Shown: piece after piece, positions 27,646 to 34,994 of the stretch
Position numbering within the stretch: the stretch's first letter is position 1
Layout of the letters: each line of letters begins with the position of its first letter
Assembly (NCBI RefSeq): GCF_040151475.1
Contig: NZ_JBDKWG010000122.1
Coordinates: 87,602 to 151,601, forward strand
Length of the DNA: 64,000 nucleotides
From: CAXBNB01 sp040151475
GTDB taxonomy: Bacteria; Bacteroidota; Bacteroidia; Cytophagales; Cyclobacteriaceae
Reading direction: 5' to 3'
The notes under the pieces: model-generated
What the model saw: the letters and a program-made list of their open reading frames with translations, nothing else
Databases searched by the model: none
What the model was told of the DNA's origin: nothing
Position numbers and translations under genes: made by a program

Positions 27646-28206
27646 ATGAGATGTATAATATTTGGAATAATCGCTTTTTTCTATTCTTCATTTTTATTTG
27701 GTCAAGCCAATCATAAAATTGATTTAAAAACCAGTAATATCACTATAAAAGGTACCTCTTCCTTACATGACTGGGAGTCAGAAGCAACGGATTTTCAGGG
27801 AAGTGGATTATTTACCATAGAAGGAAATCAAATCACAAATGCGGAAGATATTCTAATCAAAGTGATGGTGAAATCCATAGAAAGTGGCAAATCTATAATG
27901 GACGGAAAAACAATGGATGCCTTAAAAGAATCAAAATATCCAGTGATAAAATTCAGCTCTACAGAAACCAGTATTAAGGACAATCAAATAATCTGCAAAG
28001 GAAAAATGGAAATGGCAGGAGCATCAAAAATGATAACAGCTAATGTCGGTTACAAAGTGGTGCAGGGAGTTCCTGAGTTTACCGGTTCGATGAAAATAGT
28101 TATGAGTGAATATGGCATAGAACCACCGGTAGCAATGTTTGGTACTTTGAAAACCGGAGATGAAGTAACCATAGATTTTGAATTGAAATTTGTGTCAAAT
28201 AAGTAA
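27646..28206 (+). CDS. YceI-family periplasmic protein
   Basis: A 186-residue exported protein (signal peptide about 1-20, cut after FGQ/A). The YceI fold is a lipocalin-like barrel that binds long isoprenoid-type lipids. Seen: IDLKTSNITIKGTSSLHDWES at the start of the mature part, then LIKVMVKSIESGKSIMD, a strand ending KFSSTETSI and the closing FGTLKTGDEVTIDFELKF. It begins a unit with the porin-like protein 20 bases downstream. The ligand is unknown. In this phylum YceI proteins are often annotated as polyisoprenoid-binding. Confidence 0.92.
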   Translation: MRCIIFGIIAFFYSSFLFGQANHKIDLKTSNITIKGTSSLHDWESEATDFQGSGLFTIEGNQITNAEDILIKVMVKSIESGKSIMDGKTMDALKESKYPVIKFSSTETSIKDNQIICKGKMEMAGASKMITANVGYKVVQGVPEFTGSMKIVMSEYGIEPPVAMFGTLKTGDEVTIDFELKFVSNK

Positions 28207-28226
28207 TAACCTAAATTAATAATAAG

Positions 28227-29492
28227 ATGAAAAGTGTATTAAATAGTTTTAAAATTATCATTTCTGCTTTAGCAGTTCTATTGACAGGAATGGTGTATGC
28301 TCAACAGCCTGAAATCGCAAATTACAGGTACAATGACCAAAGAGGAGTAAATGTATTTGAAGCTCCAAAGTCCGATGTAGAATTTGATCAGCTCAGGGTA
28401 CGGTTTGGTGGAGATTTTGCCCTTCAGTTTCAGGGATTGCATCAGTCAAATGACGGTGTAGGAGATGATCTGGTTGACCTTCAGAGAAATTTCACTTTGC
28501 CTTCTGCCAATCTGAATTTTGACGTACAATTAGCTCAAGGTGTTAGAATGTTTCTAAGAACCTATCTTTCTTCAAGGCACCATACTGAAGCCTATGTGAA
28601 AGGCGGGTATTTACAAATGGATAATTTAGACTTTATCAAAGAAGGTTTCTTAAGTGGTTTGATGGAAAAAACAACTATAAAGGCAGGGATGGACGAAATC
28701 AACTATGGTGATGCTCATTTCCGCAGGTCAGACAATGCCAATACCATTTACAATCCTTTTGTCGGCAACTATATTATGGATGCATTTACTACTGAACCTT
28801 TCATGGAGGTACTGGTAAGAAACAACGGGTTAATTGCACTGCTTGGTGTATCTAATGGCAGGCTAAATCAAAGTCCACTCCCAGGGGATAATGGTTTTGT
28901 ACTCTATGGAAAACTTGGCTATGACAATTATGCTACTGATGAGGTAAGGTTCAGAATTACAGGATCATTTTACAATAGCTCTTCTAAAAGTACCAGAGAC
29001 TACTTGTATGGTGGTGACAGAGCAGGGGCAAGATATTACAATGTACTGGAAGGTGTGAACGATTCTAGCCCAAGTGATTTCTTGCCAAGGTTTAACCCGG
29101 GCTTTTCTAGTCAGACAGCATTTCAAATCAATCCTTTTGTAAAAGCAAGTGGGTTTGAATTCTTCGGTATTTTTGAAAAAACCGCTAATGGAAACAGTGA
29201 TATAGGTGGGTCATTTACCCAGCTGGGTGCTGAAGCATTGTATCGATTTGGCACTGACGAAAGAGCATATATCGGCGGCAGGTTCAACACCGTAAGCGGT
29301 AAAAGTACGGACACTGCTACAGACAGCAAAACAACTCGCATCAACATAGGTGGCGGTTGGTTTATGACCAAAAATGTGCTCACCAAACTGGAGTACGTCA
29401 AACAAACTTATACTGACGATGGATGGGATGGAAGTAAATTCCAAGGAGCTGAGTTCAATGGCATTATGCTGGAGGCAGCCATTTCATTCTAA
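28227..29492 (+). CDS. Porin-like outer-membrane protein
   Basis: A 421-residue exported barrel. Signal peptide about 1-25 (ending VYA/QQ). The mature part is Gly- and aromatic-rich with strand after strand (FGGDFALQFQGLHQS, GVRMFLRTYLSSR, TRINIGGGWFMTKN), and it ends with a typical closing strand (GIMLEAAISF, Phe last). Length and ending fit a 14-18-strand porin. It sits behind the YceI gene (20-base gap) and before a strong terminator. Substrate unknown. Confidence 0.8.
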   Translation: MKSVLNSFKIIISALAVLLTGMVYAQQPEIANYRYNDQRGVNVFEAPKSDVEFDQLRVRFGGDFALQFQGLHQSNDGVGDDLVDLQRNFTLPSANLNFDVQLAQGVRMFLRTYLSSRHHTEAYVKGGYLQMDNLDFIKEGFLSGLMEKTTIKAGMDEINYGDAHFRRSDNANTIYNPFVGNYIMDAFTTEPFMEVLVRNNGLIALLGVSNGRLNQSPLPGDNGFVLYGKLGYDNYATDEVRFRITGSFYNSSSKSTRDYLYGGDRAGARYYNVLEGVNDSSPSDFLPRFNPGFSSQTAFQINPFVKASGFEFFGIFEKTANGNSDIGGSFTQLGAEALYRFGTDERAYIGGRFNTVSGKSTDTATDSKTTRINIGGGWFMTKNVLTKLEYVKQTYTDDGWDGSKFQGAEFNGIMLEAAISF

Positions 29493-29514
29493 GAGATTAC
29501 ATACCATCTATCCT

Positions 29515-29549
29515 AAAAAGGATGAAACCATAGGCTTCATCCTTTTTTT
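29515..29549 (+). terminator. Terminator of the YceI-porin unit
   Basis: Arms AAAAAGGATGAA (29515-29526) and TTCATCCTTTTT (29536-29547) form a perfect 12-bp stem with a 9-base loop, running straight into a T-tract. Confidence 0.9.
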
Positions 29550-29722
29550 ATATTCATGTCATTCGTTTTTCGAATCCTATTCCAAAATACCATTTCCAAT
29601 CAGCCAAAATATTCTTAAGTCCACTCCTCCAAATTGACAACTCACCGATTTTCAGTTTTCGGCAATCCACTCCTTGCGTAACCTTGTATTGTAATTATTA
29701 TCAAAATCAAAAAATTACAATT

Positions 29723-30067
29723 ATGAACACAACATTAGTAAAAAGAGGATTAATAGCAGGATTGCTTTTGATCTCCACCCTGTCCTTCGCTGAAAGAAAA
29801 AAAGAGACAGTGAGTAGCCCTTACTTAAATGTAAAAGTAACACCACTTGAAAATAAGTGGGTATCCATGAAGTTCCAGAAATTACGAGAAGAAAAAGTTA
29901 AAATAGCAATATACGACCAATATGGAACGAAACTTCACGAAGAGAAGGTATTGAACAAGACCAGCGTATTGAAAAAATTTGATATGACTGCCGTTCCTGC
30001 CGGAATGTATTCTTTTGAAGTGTCCAATGACATCTATCTGATGAAAAGAACTGTTGAGGTGAAATAA
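29723..30067 (+). CDS. Small exported protein with a C-terminal sandwich-like domain
   Basis: A 114-residue exported protein. The ATG at 29723 gives a good signal peptide (KRGLIAGLLLISTLSFA/E). The mature 90 residues look like one beta-sandwich: VKVTPLENKWVSMKFQKL, then VKIAIYDQYGTKLHEEKV, AVPAGMYSFEVSND and a final RTVEVK. The layout recalls DUF3244 or the C-terminal type IX sorting fold, but as a stand-alone domain it is more likely a small periplasmic protein. Function unknown. Confidence 0.75.
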   Translation: MNTTLVKRGLIAGLLLISTLSFAERKKETVSSPYLNVKVTPLENKWVSMKFQKLREEKVKIAIYDQYGTKLHEEKVLNKTSVLKKFDMTAVPAGMYSFEVSNDIYLMKRTVEVK

Positions 30068-30194
30068 TCCCTCAAACAATTTCGGTTGACCACAATCCAT
30101 TAAGGCAAATCTTTTTCTAAATGAATTAACTCCAAAATAGGTTGGCCGATATTGTTCAAGCAAGAACTGATTATTTGTATAGTTAAATAGTGTG

Positions 30195-30222
30195 GTCCCG
30201 ACTTGATGTCGGGACTTTTTTT
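30195..30222 (+). terminator. Rho-independent terminator
   Basis: A perfect 8-bp GC-rich stem (GTCCCGAC/GTCGGGAC) with a 5-base loop is followed by seven T. It is 128 bases after the stop of the small exported protein, leaving an unusually long 3' untranslated region. Confidence 0.88.
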
Positions 30223-30236
30223 ATCCCCTAATCCTG

Positions 30237-30740
30237 TCAAGCGATTCTATCATCGATTTCTAGCTTAATGAGTGTAAAGTTTTCACGTAGAAACCTAATA
30301 AACGTGAATACTTCGTTAACCTCAAATAGCTTCTGTAAGCCAAAAACATGGTGAGTACCGTCTGTAAATTCTGCTCTCATAATCCAAATTGGATAAGTAG
30401 CCTGAAAAATTGCCACTCCTCCAATCGCAATAAGAAATCCACCCATCAATAAGAAGTAGCTAAATGTTTTGTAAGCACTAAAAGAATCTCCTTCAAAATT
30501 TGTGGTTAATATTACTTCTAAAAAACCCGAAGTAATTAAGATCACATAAAGAGAAATAGAAATCAAAATTAGTCCGAATACAAAAACTAACAATGGTCGC
30601 TTAACCCTGATTCCTTTCATTATAGATATTTTAGATATGTCTCGGAAGTTAATTTTTTGATAAGGGTATCTACTGCGAAGGAGGTGCAGCTCATCTCCAA
30701 TAAACCGGAAGTGTTCTGTCTCAAATTGATTAGTATTCAT
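30237..30740 (-). CDS. Two-pass membrane protein of unknown function
   Basis: A 167-residue protein that I cannot place in a family. The N-terminal 45 residues are polar (FRFIGDELHLLRSRYPYQ). Two membrane helices follow at about 49-72 (LLVFVFGLILISISLYVI) and 93-115 (FLLMGGFLIAIGGVAIF). The C-terminal tail is cytoplasmic-like (FTDGTHHVFGLQKLFEVNEV, then REN). The order resembles PH-like membrane proteins in which strands surround a helical hairpin. Monocistronic. Confidence 0.65.
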   Translation of the reverse strand: MNTNQFETEHFRFIGDELHLLRSRYPYQKINFRDISKISIMKGIRVKRPLLVFVFGLILISISLYVILITSGFLEVILTTNFEGDSFSAYKTFSYFLLMGGFLIAIGGVAIFQATYPIWIMRAEFTDGTHHVFGLQKLFEVNEVFTFIRFLRENFTLIKLEIDDRIA

Positions 30741-30841
30741 CTTACTGGATTTATAGCTATCTGATCCAGATAAAGCTAATGTTTTTTTTGTAAATCTAGG
30801 TTTACTAAGATTCGTAACTTTTGCAAAAAAGTACTGCTATA

Positions 30842-31936
30842 TCATTTTTCACCCAAAAACGTCGGAAAGAAAATATCCTTTACAATAGCAAAAGGCAGTT
30901 TGTCATCTTGTGAGTTGTAAGCCCCACCAGTAAACACAGCCACCATATCCGATTCAGGAAAAACCATTATATACTGCCCTCCATTGCCAGTAGCAGCATA
31001 AGCTTTAATCGTTTTATCGTTAACCTTAAATGGAATAATCCACCATAGGTAGCCATAGTCCATTCCAGTAATTTTTGTTCTGGACGTAGTAGATTGCCTC
31101 AACCATTCATCAGGTACAATTTGTTCCTCATTCCAAGTTCCATTATTCAACAGTAGCTGACCAATTTTAGCCATATCACGAGCAGTCATATACAGCCTCT
31201 TGCCTGAAGGCATCACGACTTTATTGGAGGTGTGTCCCCAATTCACAGTGGTAATCCCCAATGGAATGAATAAATATTGTTTAGCAAATTCGTCGATGGT
31301 CATTCCAGAAGTTCGGCTTATGATTTCTGCAGTCATCACAGCACACATGGTACAATAATTTGAAACCGCTCCGGGTTCGTTGACCAATGGCAAATCCATA
31401 AAATATTGCAGCCAGTCGTCTTTCTTATATATTTTATCTTCCTGTCCTTTTGATTTCTTGTCCCAATCATTGCAATCAAGTCCAGTGGACATTGTCAGCA
31501 AGTGTTTGATTGTGATGGACTTTTTTCTATCGTCTAGGTTTTTATTTGGTCCAGGCTTCTCAATATATTTTGATATGGGATCATCCACACTTCCAACAAA
31601 TCCTTTGTCAATAGCTATTCCCATTAATATGGAAATAATACTTTTGGTAACAGACCGAAGATCATGTGACACTTCGACCGAATTTCCACCAAAATACTCT
31701 TCAATGATGATTTTACCATGCTTCACCAACAAAACACTGTGAACCTTATGCTCTTCAATTTGCAGTTTGTTAAACAATGCATAAATCAATGTAGAGTCAA
31801 CCTCCAATGATTGAAGGCTACCAGTTTCCCACCCATCCTGAAGCTGCGTGGGTTGGGAATACTGATATGCCTGCTGTCCATAAGTAAGCGTACTTATCAG
31901 CACAATAAAAATTGTTATAATGGCTTTACCGTTCAT
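30842..31936 (-). CDS. Serine hydrolase, beta-lactamase/esterase family (class C fold)
   Basis: A 364-residue exported enzyme of the AmpC/penicillin-binding-like fold. Signal peptide about 1-20 (cut after TYG/Q). Seen: the catalytic SxxK at Ser95-Val-Thr-Lys98, the second motif region (VSNYCTMC) with a Tyr, and near the end ATGNGGQYIMVFPE, which takes the place of KTG. This places it among the many periplasmic esterases, peptidases and lactone hydrolases. A beta-lactamase role is not implied. Its ATG immediately follows the stop of the upstream ABM-fold gene (TGAATG), so the two are translationally coupled. Confidence 0.9.
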   Translation of the reverse strand: MNGKAIITIFIVLISTLTYGQQAYQYSQPTQLQDGWETGSLQSLEVDSTLIYALFNKLQIEEHKVHSVLLVKHGKIIIEEYFGGNSVEVSHDLRSVTKSIISILMGIAIDKGFVGSVDDPISKYIEKPGPNKNLDDRKKSITIKHLLTMSTGLDCNDWDKKSKGQEDKIYKKDDWLQYFMDLPLVNEPGAVSNYCTMCAVMTAEIISRTSGMTIDEFAKQYLFIPLGITTVNWGHTSNKVVMPSGKRLYMTARDMAKIGQLLLNNGTWNEEQIVPDEWLRQSTTSRTKITGMDYGYLWWIIPFKVNDKTIKAYAATGNGGQYIMVFPESDMVAVFTGGAYNSQDDKLPFAIVKDIFFPTFLGEK

Positions 31937-32266
31937 TCAGTCATTCCTTATAATTTCAAATTGACCGGGAGATACTTTGATCGGGTGTGGAAACCCTTTG
32001 CCCAATACTTTCATGGCATCTGCATTCAGTCCTTCCTCGTTTTCAAAGCCACTGTTCACCACTGCCTGAAAAGCATCATAGGATTCCCAAACAACGATGT
32101 TTACAAAATTGAATTTGTTTTCACTGTTGATAGAGCGGTAAAAAGTAGAACTGACAAACCCTGTTTTGGTTTTAAAATATTCTATATATACATCCCTGAT
32201 TTTTATAGCATCATCCTCATACCCTTCTGGCACTTCTATAGAATTGATTACACTTATTTGTTTCAT
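31937..32266 (-). CDS. Antibiotic-biosynthesis-monooxygenase (ABM) fold protein
   Basis: A 109-residue ferredoxin-like dimeric alpha/beta-barrel protein. The ATG at 32266 (MKQISVINSIEVPEGYED) fits family starts. Seen: strand INSIEVPEG, a helix, FVSSTFYRSI, FNFVNIVVWESYDAFQAVV and closing FEIIRND. The family includes heme-degrading and quinone-oxidising enzymes as well as many of unknown substrate. Translationally coupled to the serine hydrolase that follows it. Confidence 0.8.
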   Translation of the reverse strand: MKQISVINSIEVPEGYEDDAIKIRDVYIEYFKTKTGFVSSTFYRSINSENKFNFVNIVVWESYDAFQAVVNSGFENEEGLNADAMKVLGKGFPHPIKVSPGQFEIIRND

Positions 32267-32399
32267 TTTTTTATAACAGGTCAACGACCAACTATCACCC
32301 GTAAGCTCGACTTATCAAATATCTATAAAAGTAGCCAGTTCAAATATCCTTTGCAAATAGCTCGGTAAGCTTATGGATGATAGTGTTTGTTGGCGGTAG

Positions 32400-33074
32400 T
32401 CACTTTCTCCCGGCACATGGCCCTGCGCAGAATGCTGTCTTTGCGTTATGAGAATAATCCCGATAAAATCCAGTCCATTTTTCTATCGTCAACGAGTCAG
32501 CTGCAAATCCTCCACTCATTCCGTCTTTACAGTTCACTTCACATTCGATTTGAGTAAGTTGACCATCTGGATCAAAACGCATACTTTCATAGGTTAAAGT
32601 AATGCCTAGTTCATTCAATGTGCTTTTCATGTTCACCAGACTATCGAAAGTTAAAACGTTTGAAAAAACAGCATCTATTCGCTTGGTTGAACCGTCTCGG
32701 TCAAAAGCAATAGATAGTCCATGTTTGAGTTCTTTAGGATGGATGGAGAGTTCAGATACAAATTGAAATGCTCCCATGAGAAGCGCAATGGCAATTAGCC
32801 CTAGAATTGAAATCTTTTTCATTTTTTGTGTTTTTAAATTGAACAAATCTTTAATGTGCCAAAAAATGGAATGGTTGTTCGGATGTTCAGTTGCGCTAAA
32901 AAAATCAAAGTCAAGAATCCCAGAAATTGACCTTATGGTATGCGTTCTCGGCTGAACTTGTCCAGATTCAATTCTCTGAATTGTTCGTGCCGTAACATTA
33001 CATTTTATAGCCAACTCTTCCTGAGTTAATCCTTTAGCTTTTCTTTCCTCAATCAACTTCGTTTTAAAATCCAT
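32400..33074 (-). CDS. Membrane-anchored XRE-type regulator
   Basis: A 224-residue protein in three parts. Residues 1-60: an XRE helix-turn-helix (LTQEELAIKCNVTARTIQRIESG). Residues 88-106: one membrane helix (KISILGLIAIALLMGAFQF). Residues 110-224: an exported domain containing STLNELGITLTYESMRFD and QLTQIECEVNCKDGM, with four Cys (the last two in FCAGPCAG). The C-terminal domain resembles the tail of M56/BlaR1-type peptidases in this phylum. A DNA-binding domain tied through a helix to an extracytoplasmic sensor is the natural reading. A pair of direct repeats 70-90 bases upstream is the likely autoregulatory operator. Target genes unknown. Confidence 0.8.
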   Translation of the reverse strand: MDFKTKLIEERKAKGLTQEELAIKCNVTARTIQRIESGQVQPRTHTIRSISGILDFDFFSATEHPNNHSIFWHIKDLFNLKTQKMKKISILGLIAIALLMGAFQFVSELSIHPKELKHGLSIAFDRDGSTKRIDAVFSNVLTFDSLVNMKSTLNELGITLTYESMRFDPDGQLTQIECEVNCKDGMSGGFAADSLTIEKWTGFYRDYSHNAKTAFCAGPCAGRK

Positions 33075-33143
33075 TTCCTATTTAAATGACATGACAATGA
33101 AAAAGCACAATCGAGCCTACAGCAAGGACAAATCAGGAATTTT

Positions 33144-33164
33144 ACCCGACATTCACCCGACATT
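33144..33164. promoter_or_regulatory. Direct-repeat operator candidate for the XRE gene
   Basis: ACCCGACATT occurs twice (33144-33153 and 33155-33164) with an 11-base period, one helical turn. It lies upstream of the XRE regulator gene, whose start is at 33074. Confidence 0.45.
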
Positions 33165-33481
33165 TAAAATTAGAAGATTTTTTGCGTTGCGCCTATTACC
33201 ACCAACAACAATTGAGTATAACACACTGTGCGTTGTGCCCACCTTCCAAAATAAGTGAATATTTCCTTTTATTTACCATACACTATTGAGAAATAATGCT
33301 TAGTCATAAGCTTCCTATATTATTTTTCATCATCTTAAATAGAATCTCTAGTTAAGCCAGCAACTAATGATTGTATCTTTTTCATTCGTCGGATTCTTGT
33401 AGTCACTCACCGAATTTTGTTTCATTCACAGCCGGAACAGCGTATAATTGTTTGAGATTAACCAATACAGAAAAGGAGAAC
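33165..33481. other. Intergenic stretch with degenerate repeat
   Basis: No convincing gene. It holds two related words, GCGTTGCGCC (about 33193) and GCGTTGTGCCC (about 33231), as seen in scattered intergenic repeats of Bacteroidota. Confidence 0.4.
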
Positions 33482-33682
33482 ATGATACGGATGGATTTAA
33501 AAAAGCTTCAGGATGACCTTTATCAGGTCGAATACCATGATGAGAAGGGCTTGATCCTGTTTGAAGAAACCTTGACAAAATCAGAGGTGGATATGAGGTC
33601 AAAAATGACCAACCTCCCGGAAGAAAAGTTTTTGAAGGCTTTGGTTAATCATCCGGCAGAGATACATAAGGTGTTAGAATAG
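33482..33682 (+). CDS. Small protein of unknown function
   Basis: A 66-residue soluble, acidic-helical protein: MDLKKLQDDLYQVEYHDEKG, LFEETLTKSEVDM, PEEKFLKALVNHP. No family recognised. The ATG at 33482 is preferred because AAAGGAG lies six bases ahead of it, a Shine-Dalgarno rarely this good in this window. A further ATG three codons on (33491) is possible. A longer frame upstream contains no signal or conserved features. Terminator at 33711-33740. Confidence 0.6.
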   Translation: MIRMDLKKLQDDLYQVEYHDEKGLILFEETLTKSEVDMRSKMTNLPEEKFLKALVNHPAEIHKVLE

Positions 33683-33710
33683 ATAGTTTGTACATTTGAA
33701 TAGTTTGTGG

Positions 33711-33740
33711 GGTTCTGATCGTAACGGTCAGAACCTTTCT
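33711..33740 (+). terminator. Hairpin terminator
   Basis: An 8-bp stem (GGTTCTGA/TCAGAACC) with a 9-base loop is followed by TTTCTTTG. It lies between the small protein gene and the convergent truA. Confidence 0.75.
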
Positions 33741-33761
33741 TTGTCCTCATAGAAAAGAGTT

Positions 33762-34541
33762 TCAATCTTTATCAAAATGAACACCATGCAGCATCAACCC
33801 CGATGACGGAGCGACACCATTCATCAGTTCGCTGGTCGATCCTGTCAATGATTCCCTGATCTCTTCCAACGAAAGTTCTCCTTTGCCCAGTCTGAATAAG
33901 GTCTCCATCATGATCCTGATTTGGTGGCGCATAAACCCACTCCCTTTTACCCGGTAAATGAAACTTTCTGAAGGAAAAAAACTAGCAGTATATAGGTCGT
34001 TTGGTACAATTTCACTGACAAGAATACTCCTGTTATACTTTGTGAATTCGGTAGGCTTGTAACAGTATCGCCTGAAATCATGCGTTCCCTCAAATATTTT
34101 AGCACCTTCTTTCATTAGATTGATATTCAGATTGTCTGAAACATAAGTCATAAATGGAGCACAAAACGGATGATTTTTTTGACCGAATGAAAACAGATAC
34201 AGGTATTCTTTTTCCTTGGCATGCTGGATGATATTGAACTTCTGATCAACTTCCTGTATAGACAGTGCCCTGATGTCCGGTGGCAGGTTGATATTCAAAT
34301 CCTCCAGCATCCGGTCAGCATCGATTGGCTCACGCAAAAACAATTCAAAGGCAGATTGATTGGCCGATACCATGGCATCCGTGCGACTGGCACTCAGAGT
34401 TTTGAATGTATTGTACCCCAAAACATAATTCACAGTCTTTTCTACCATTCCTTGCACAGTCTTCAGCTCTGGTTGCTTCTGCCAACCGTGATAGCGAAAT
34501 CCGAGGTATTGAAATTCAATAAGGTAGTAGTAGTTTTTCAA
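33762..34541 (-). CDS. truA: tRNA pseudouridine(38-40) synthase
   Basis: Converts uridines 38-40 of the tRNA anticodon stem-loop to pseudouridine. The 259 residues match the family. Seen: the opening YLIEFQYLGFRYHGWQKQP, catalytic Asp55 in SASRTDAMV, then LYTASFFPSESFIYRVKGSGFMRHQIR near the C-terminus. The Arg-Thr-Asp triplet is the invariant catalytic motif. Monocistronic. Its upstream region is filled with hairpin repeats. Confidence 0.95.
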   Translation of the reverse strand: MKNYYYLIEFQYLGFRYHGWQKQPELKTVQGMVEKTVNYVLGYNTFKTLSASRTDAMVSANQSAFELFLREPIDADRMLEDLNINLPPDIRALSIQEVDQKFNIIQHAKEKEYLYLFSFGQKNHPFCAPFMTYVSDNLNINLMKEGAKIFEGTHDFRRYCYKPTEFTKYNRSILVSEIVPNDLYTASFFPSESFIYRVKGSGFMRHQIRIMMETLFRLGKGELSLEEIRESLTGSTSELMNGVAPSSGLMLHGVHFDKD

Positions 34542-34624
34542 AGGAGAAATTTAATCCTCTACAAAATTATAGCATGGAGCCCTACTATAAGAACATTTTG
34601 GCTTCTACTTGTGTTCGAATATTC

Positions 34625-34704
34625 AGACCTGTCAGGTTTATACTCGAAAACCCAGACATTGATGGTAATTTCTATATCCCTTTGGAATGAAACCTGACAG
34701 GTCT
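34625..34704. repeat. 80-bp intergenic element with inverted ends (copy 2)
   Basis: The ends AGACCTGTCAGGTTT (34625-34639) and AAACCTGACAGGTCT (34690-34704) are exact inverted complements. The interior (AACCCAGACATTGATGGTAA) matches the interior of copy 4 at 58226-58286 in reverse orientation. Confidence 0.8.
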
Positions 34705-34726
34705 ATGATAGTCTTGTTTTTATGAG

Positions 34727-34790
34727 ACCTCTGCCTCCGCAGAGGTGACGACTCTCCCTCAGTATTCGTCATGCCTGCGAAGGCAGGCAT
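34727..34790. repeat. Two perfect hairpins between element copies
   Basis: ACCTCTGC/GCAGAGGT (34727-34746, loop CTCC) and ATGCCTGC/GCAGGCAT (34771-34790, loop GAAG). Both are perfect 8-bp stems with 4-base loops. Confidence 0.7.
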
Positions 34791-34800
34791 TCCATAAAGC

Positions 34801-34881
34801 AGACCTGCAAGGTTTATACCCGAAAATCCAGATGTTGACTGTAGTTTTCCTGTACTGTTTGGCTTGAAACCTGGCAGGTCT
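34801..34881. repeat. 81-bp intergenic element with inverted ends (copy 3)
   Basis: Ends AGACCTGCAAGGTTT (34801-34815) and AAACCTGGCAGGTCT (34867-34881). Same orientation as copy 2, with an interior of CCCGAAAATCCAGATGTTGA compared with CTCGAAAACCCAGACATTGA there. Clearly a diverged copy. Confidence 0.75.
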
Positions 34882-34924
34882 AAGACAACCCCAATCATCG
34901 AATCATTTCATTGCACAATATGCC

Positions 34925-34932
34925 TATCTTTG
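34925..34932 (+). promoter_or_regulatory. -7 promoter element for the large outer-membrane protein
   Basis: TATCTTTG is an exact TAnnTTTG match, 62 bases before the start codon. A -33 box is not clear. Confidence 0.4.
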
Positions 34933-34994
34933 AAATAAGAATTATCTTAGGAATTTACGTGTTTAATTCTCAAGGGTAACAGACATGATTTTTA

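Noticed and set aside
30842..31936. Beta-lactamase resistance gene
   Set aside because: It has SxxK and the fold, but the KTG box is replaced and the context is not resistance, so a general serine hydrolase is the safer call.
33091..33258. 55-codon frame upstream of the XRE gene
   Set aside because: It covers the direct repeats and a degenerate intergenic repeat, so its amino-acid sequence reflects repeats, not a protein.
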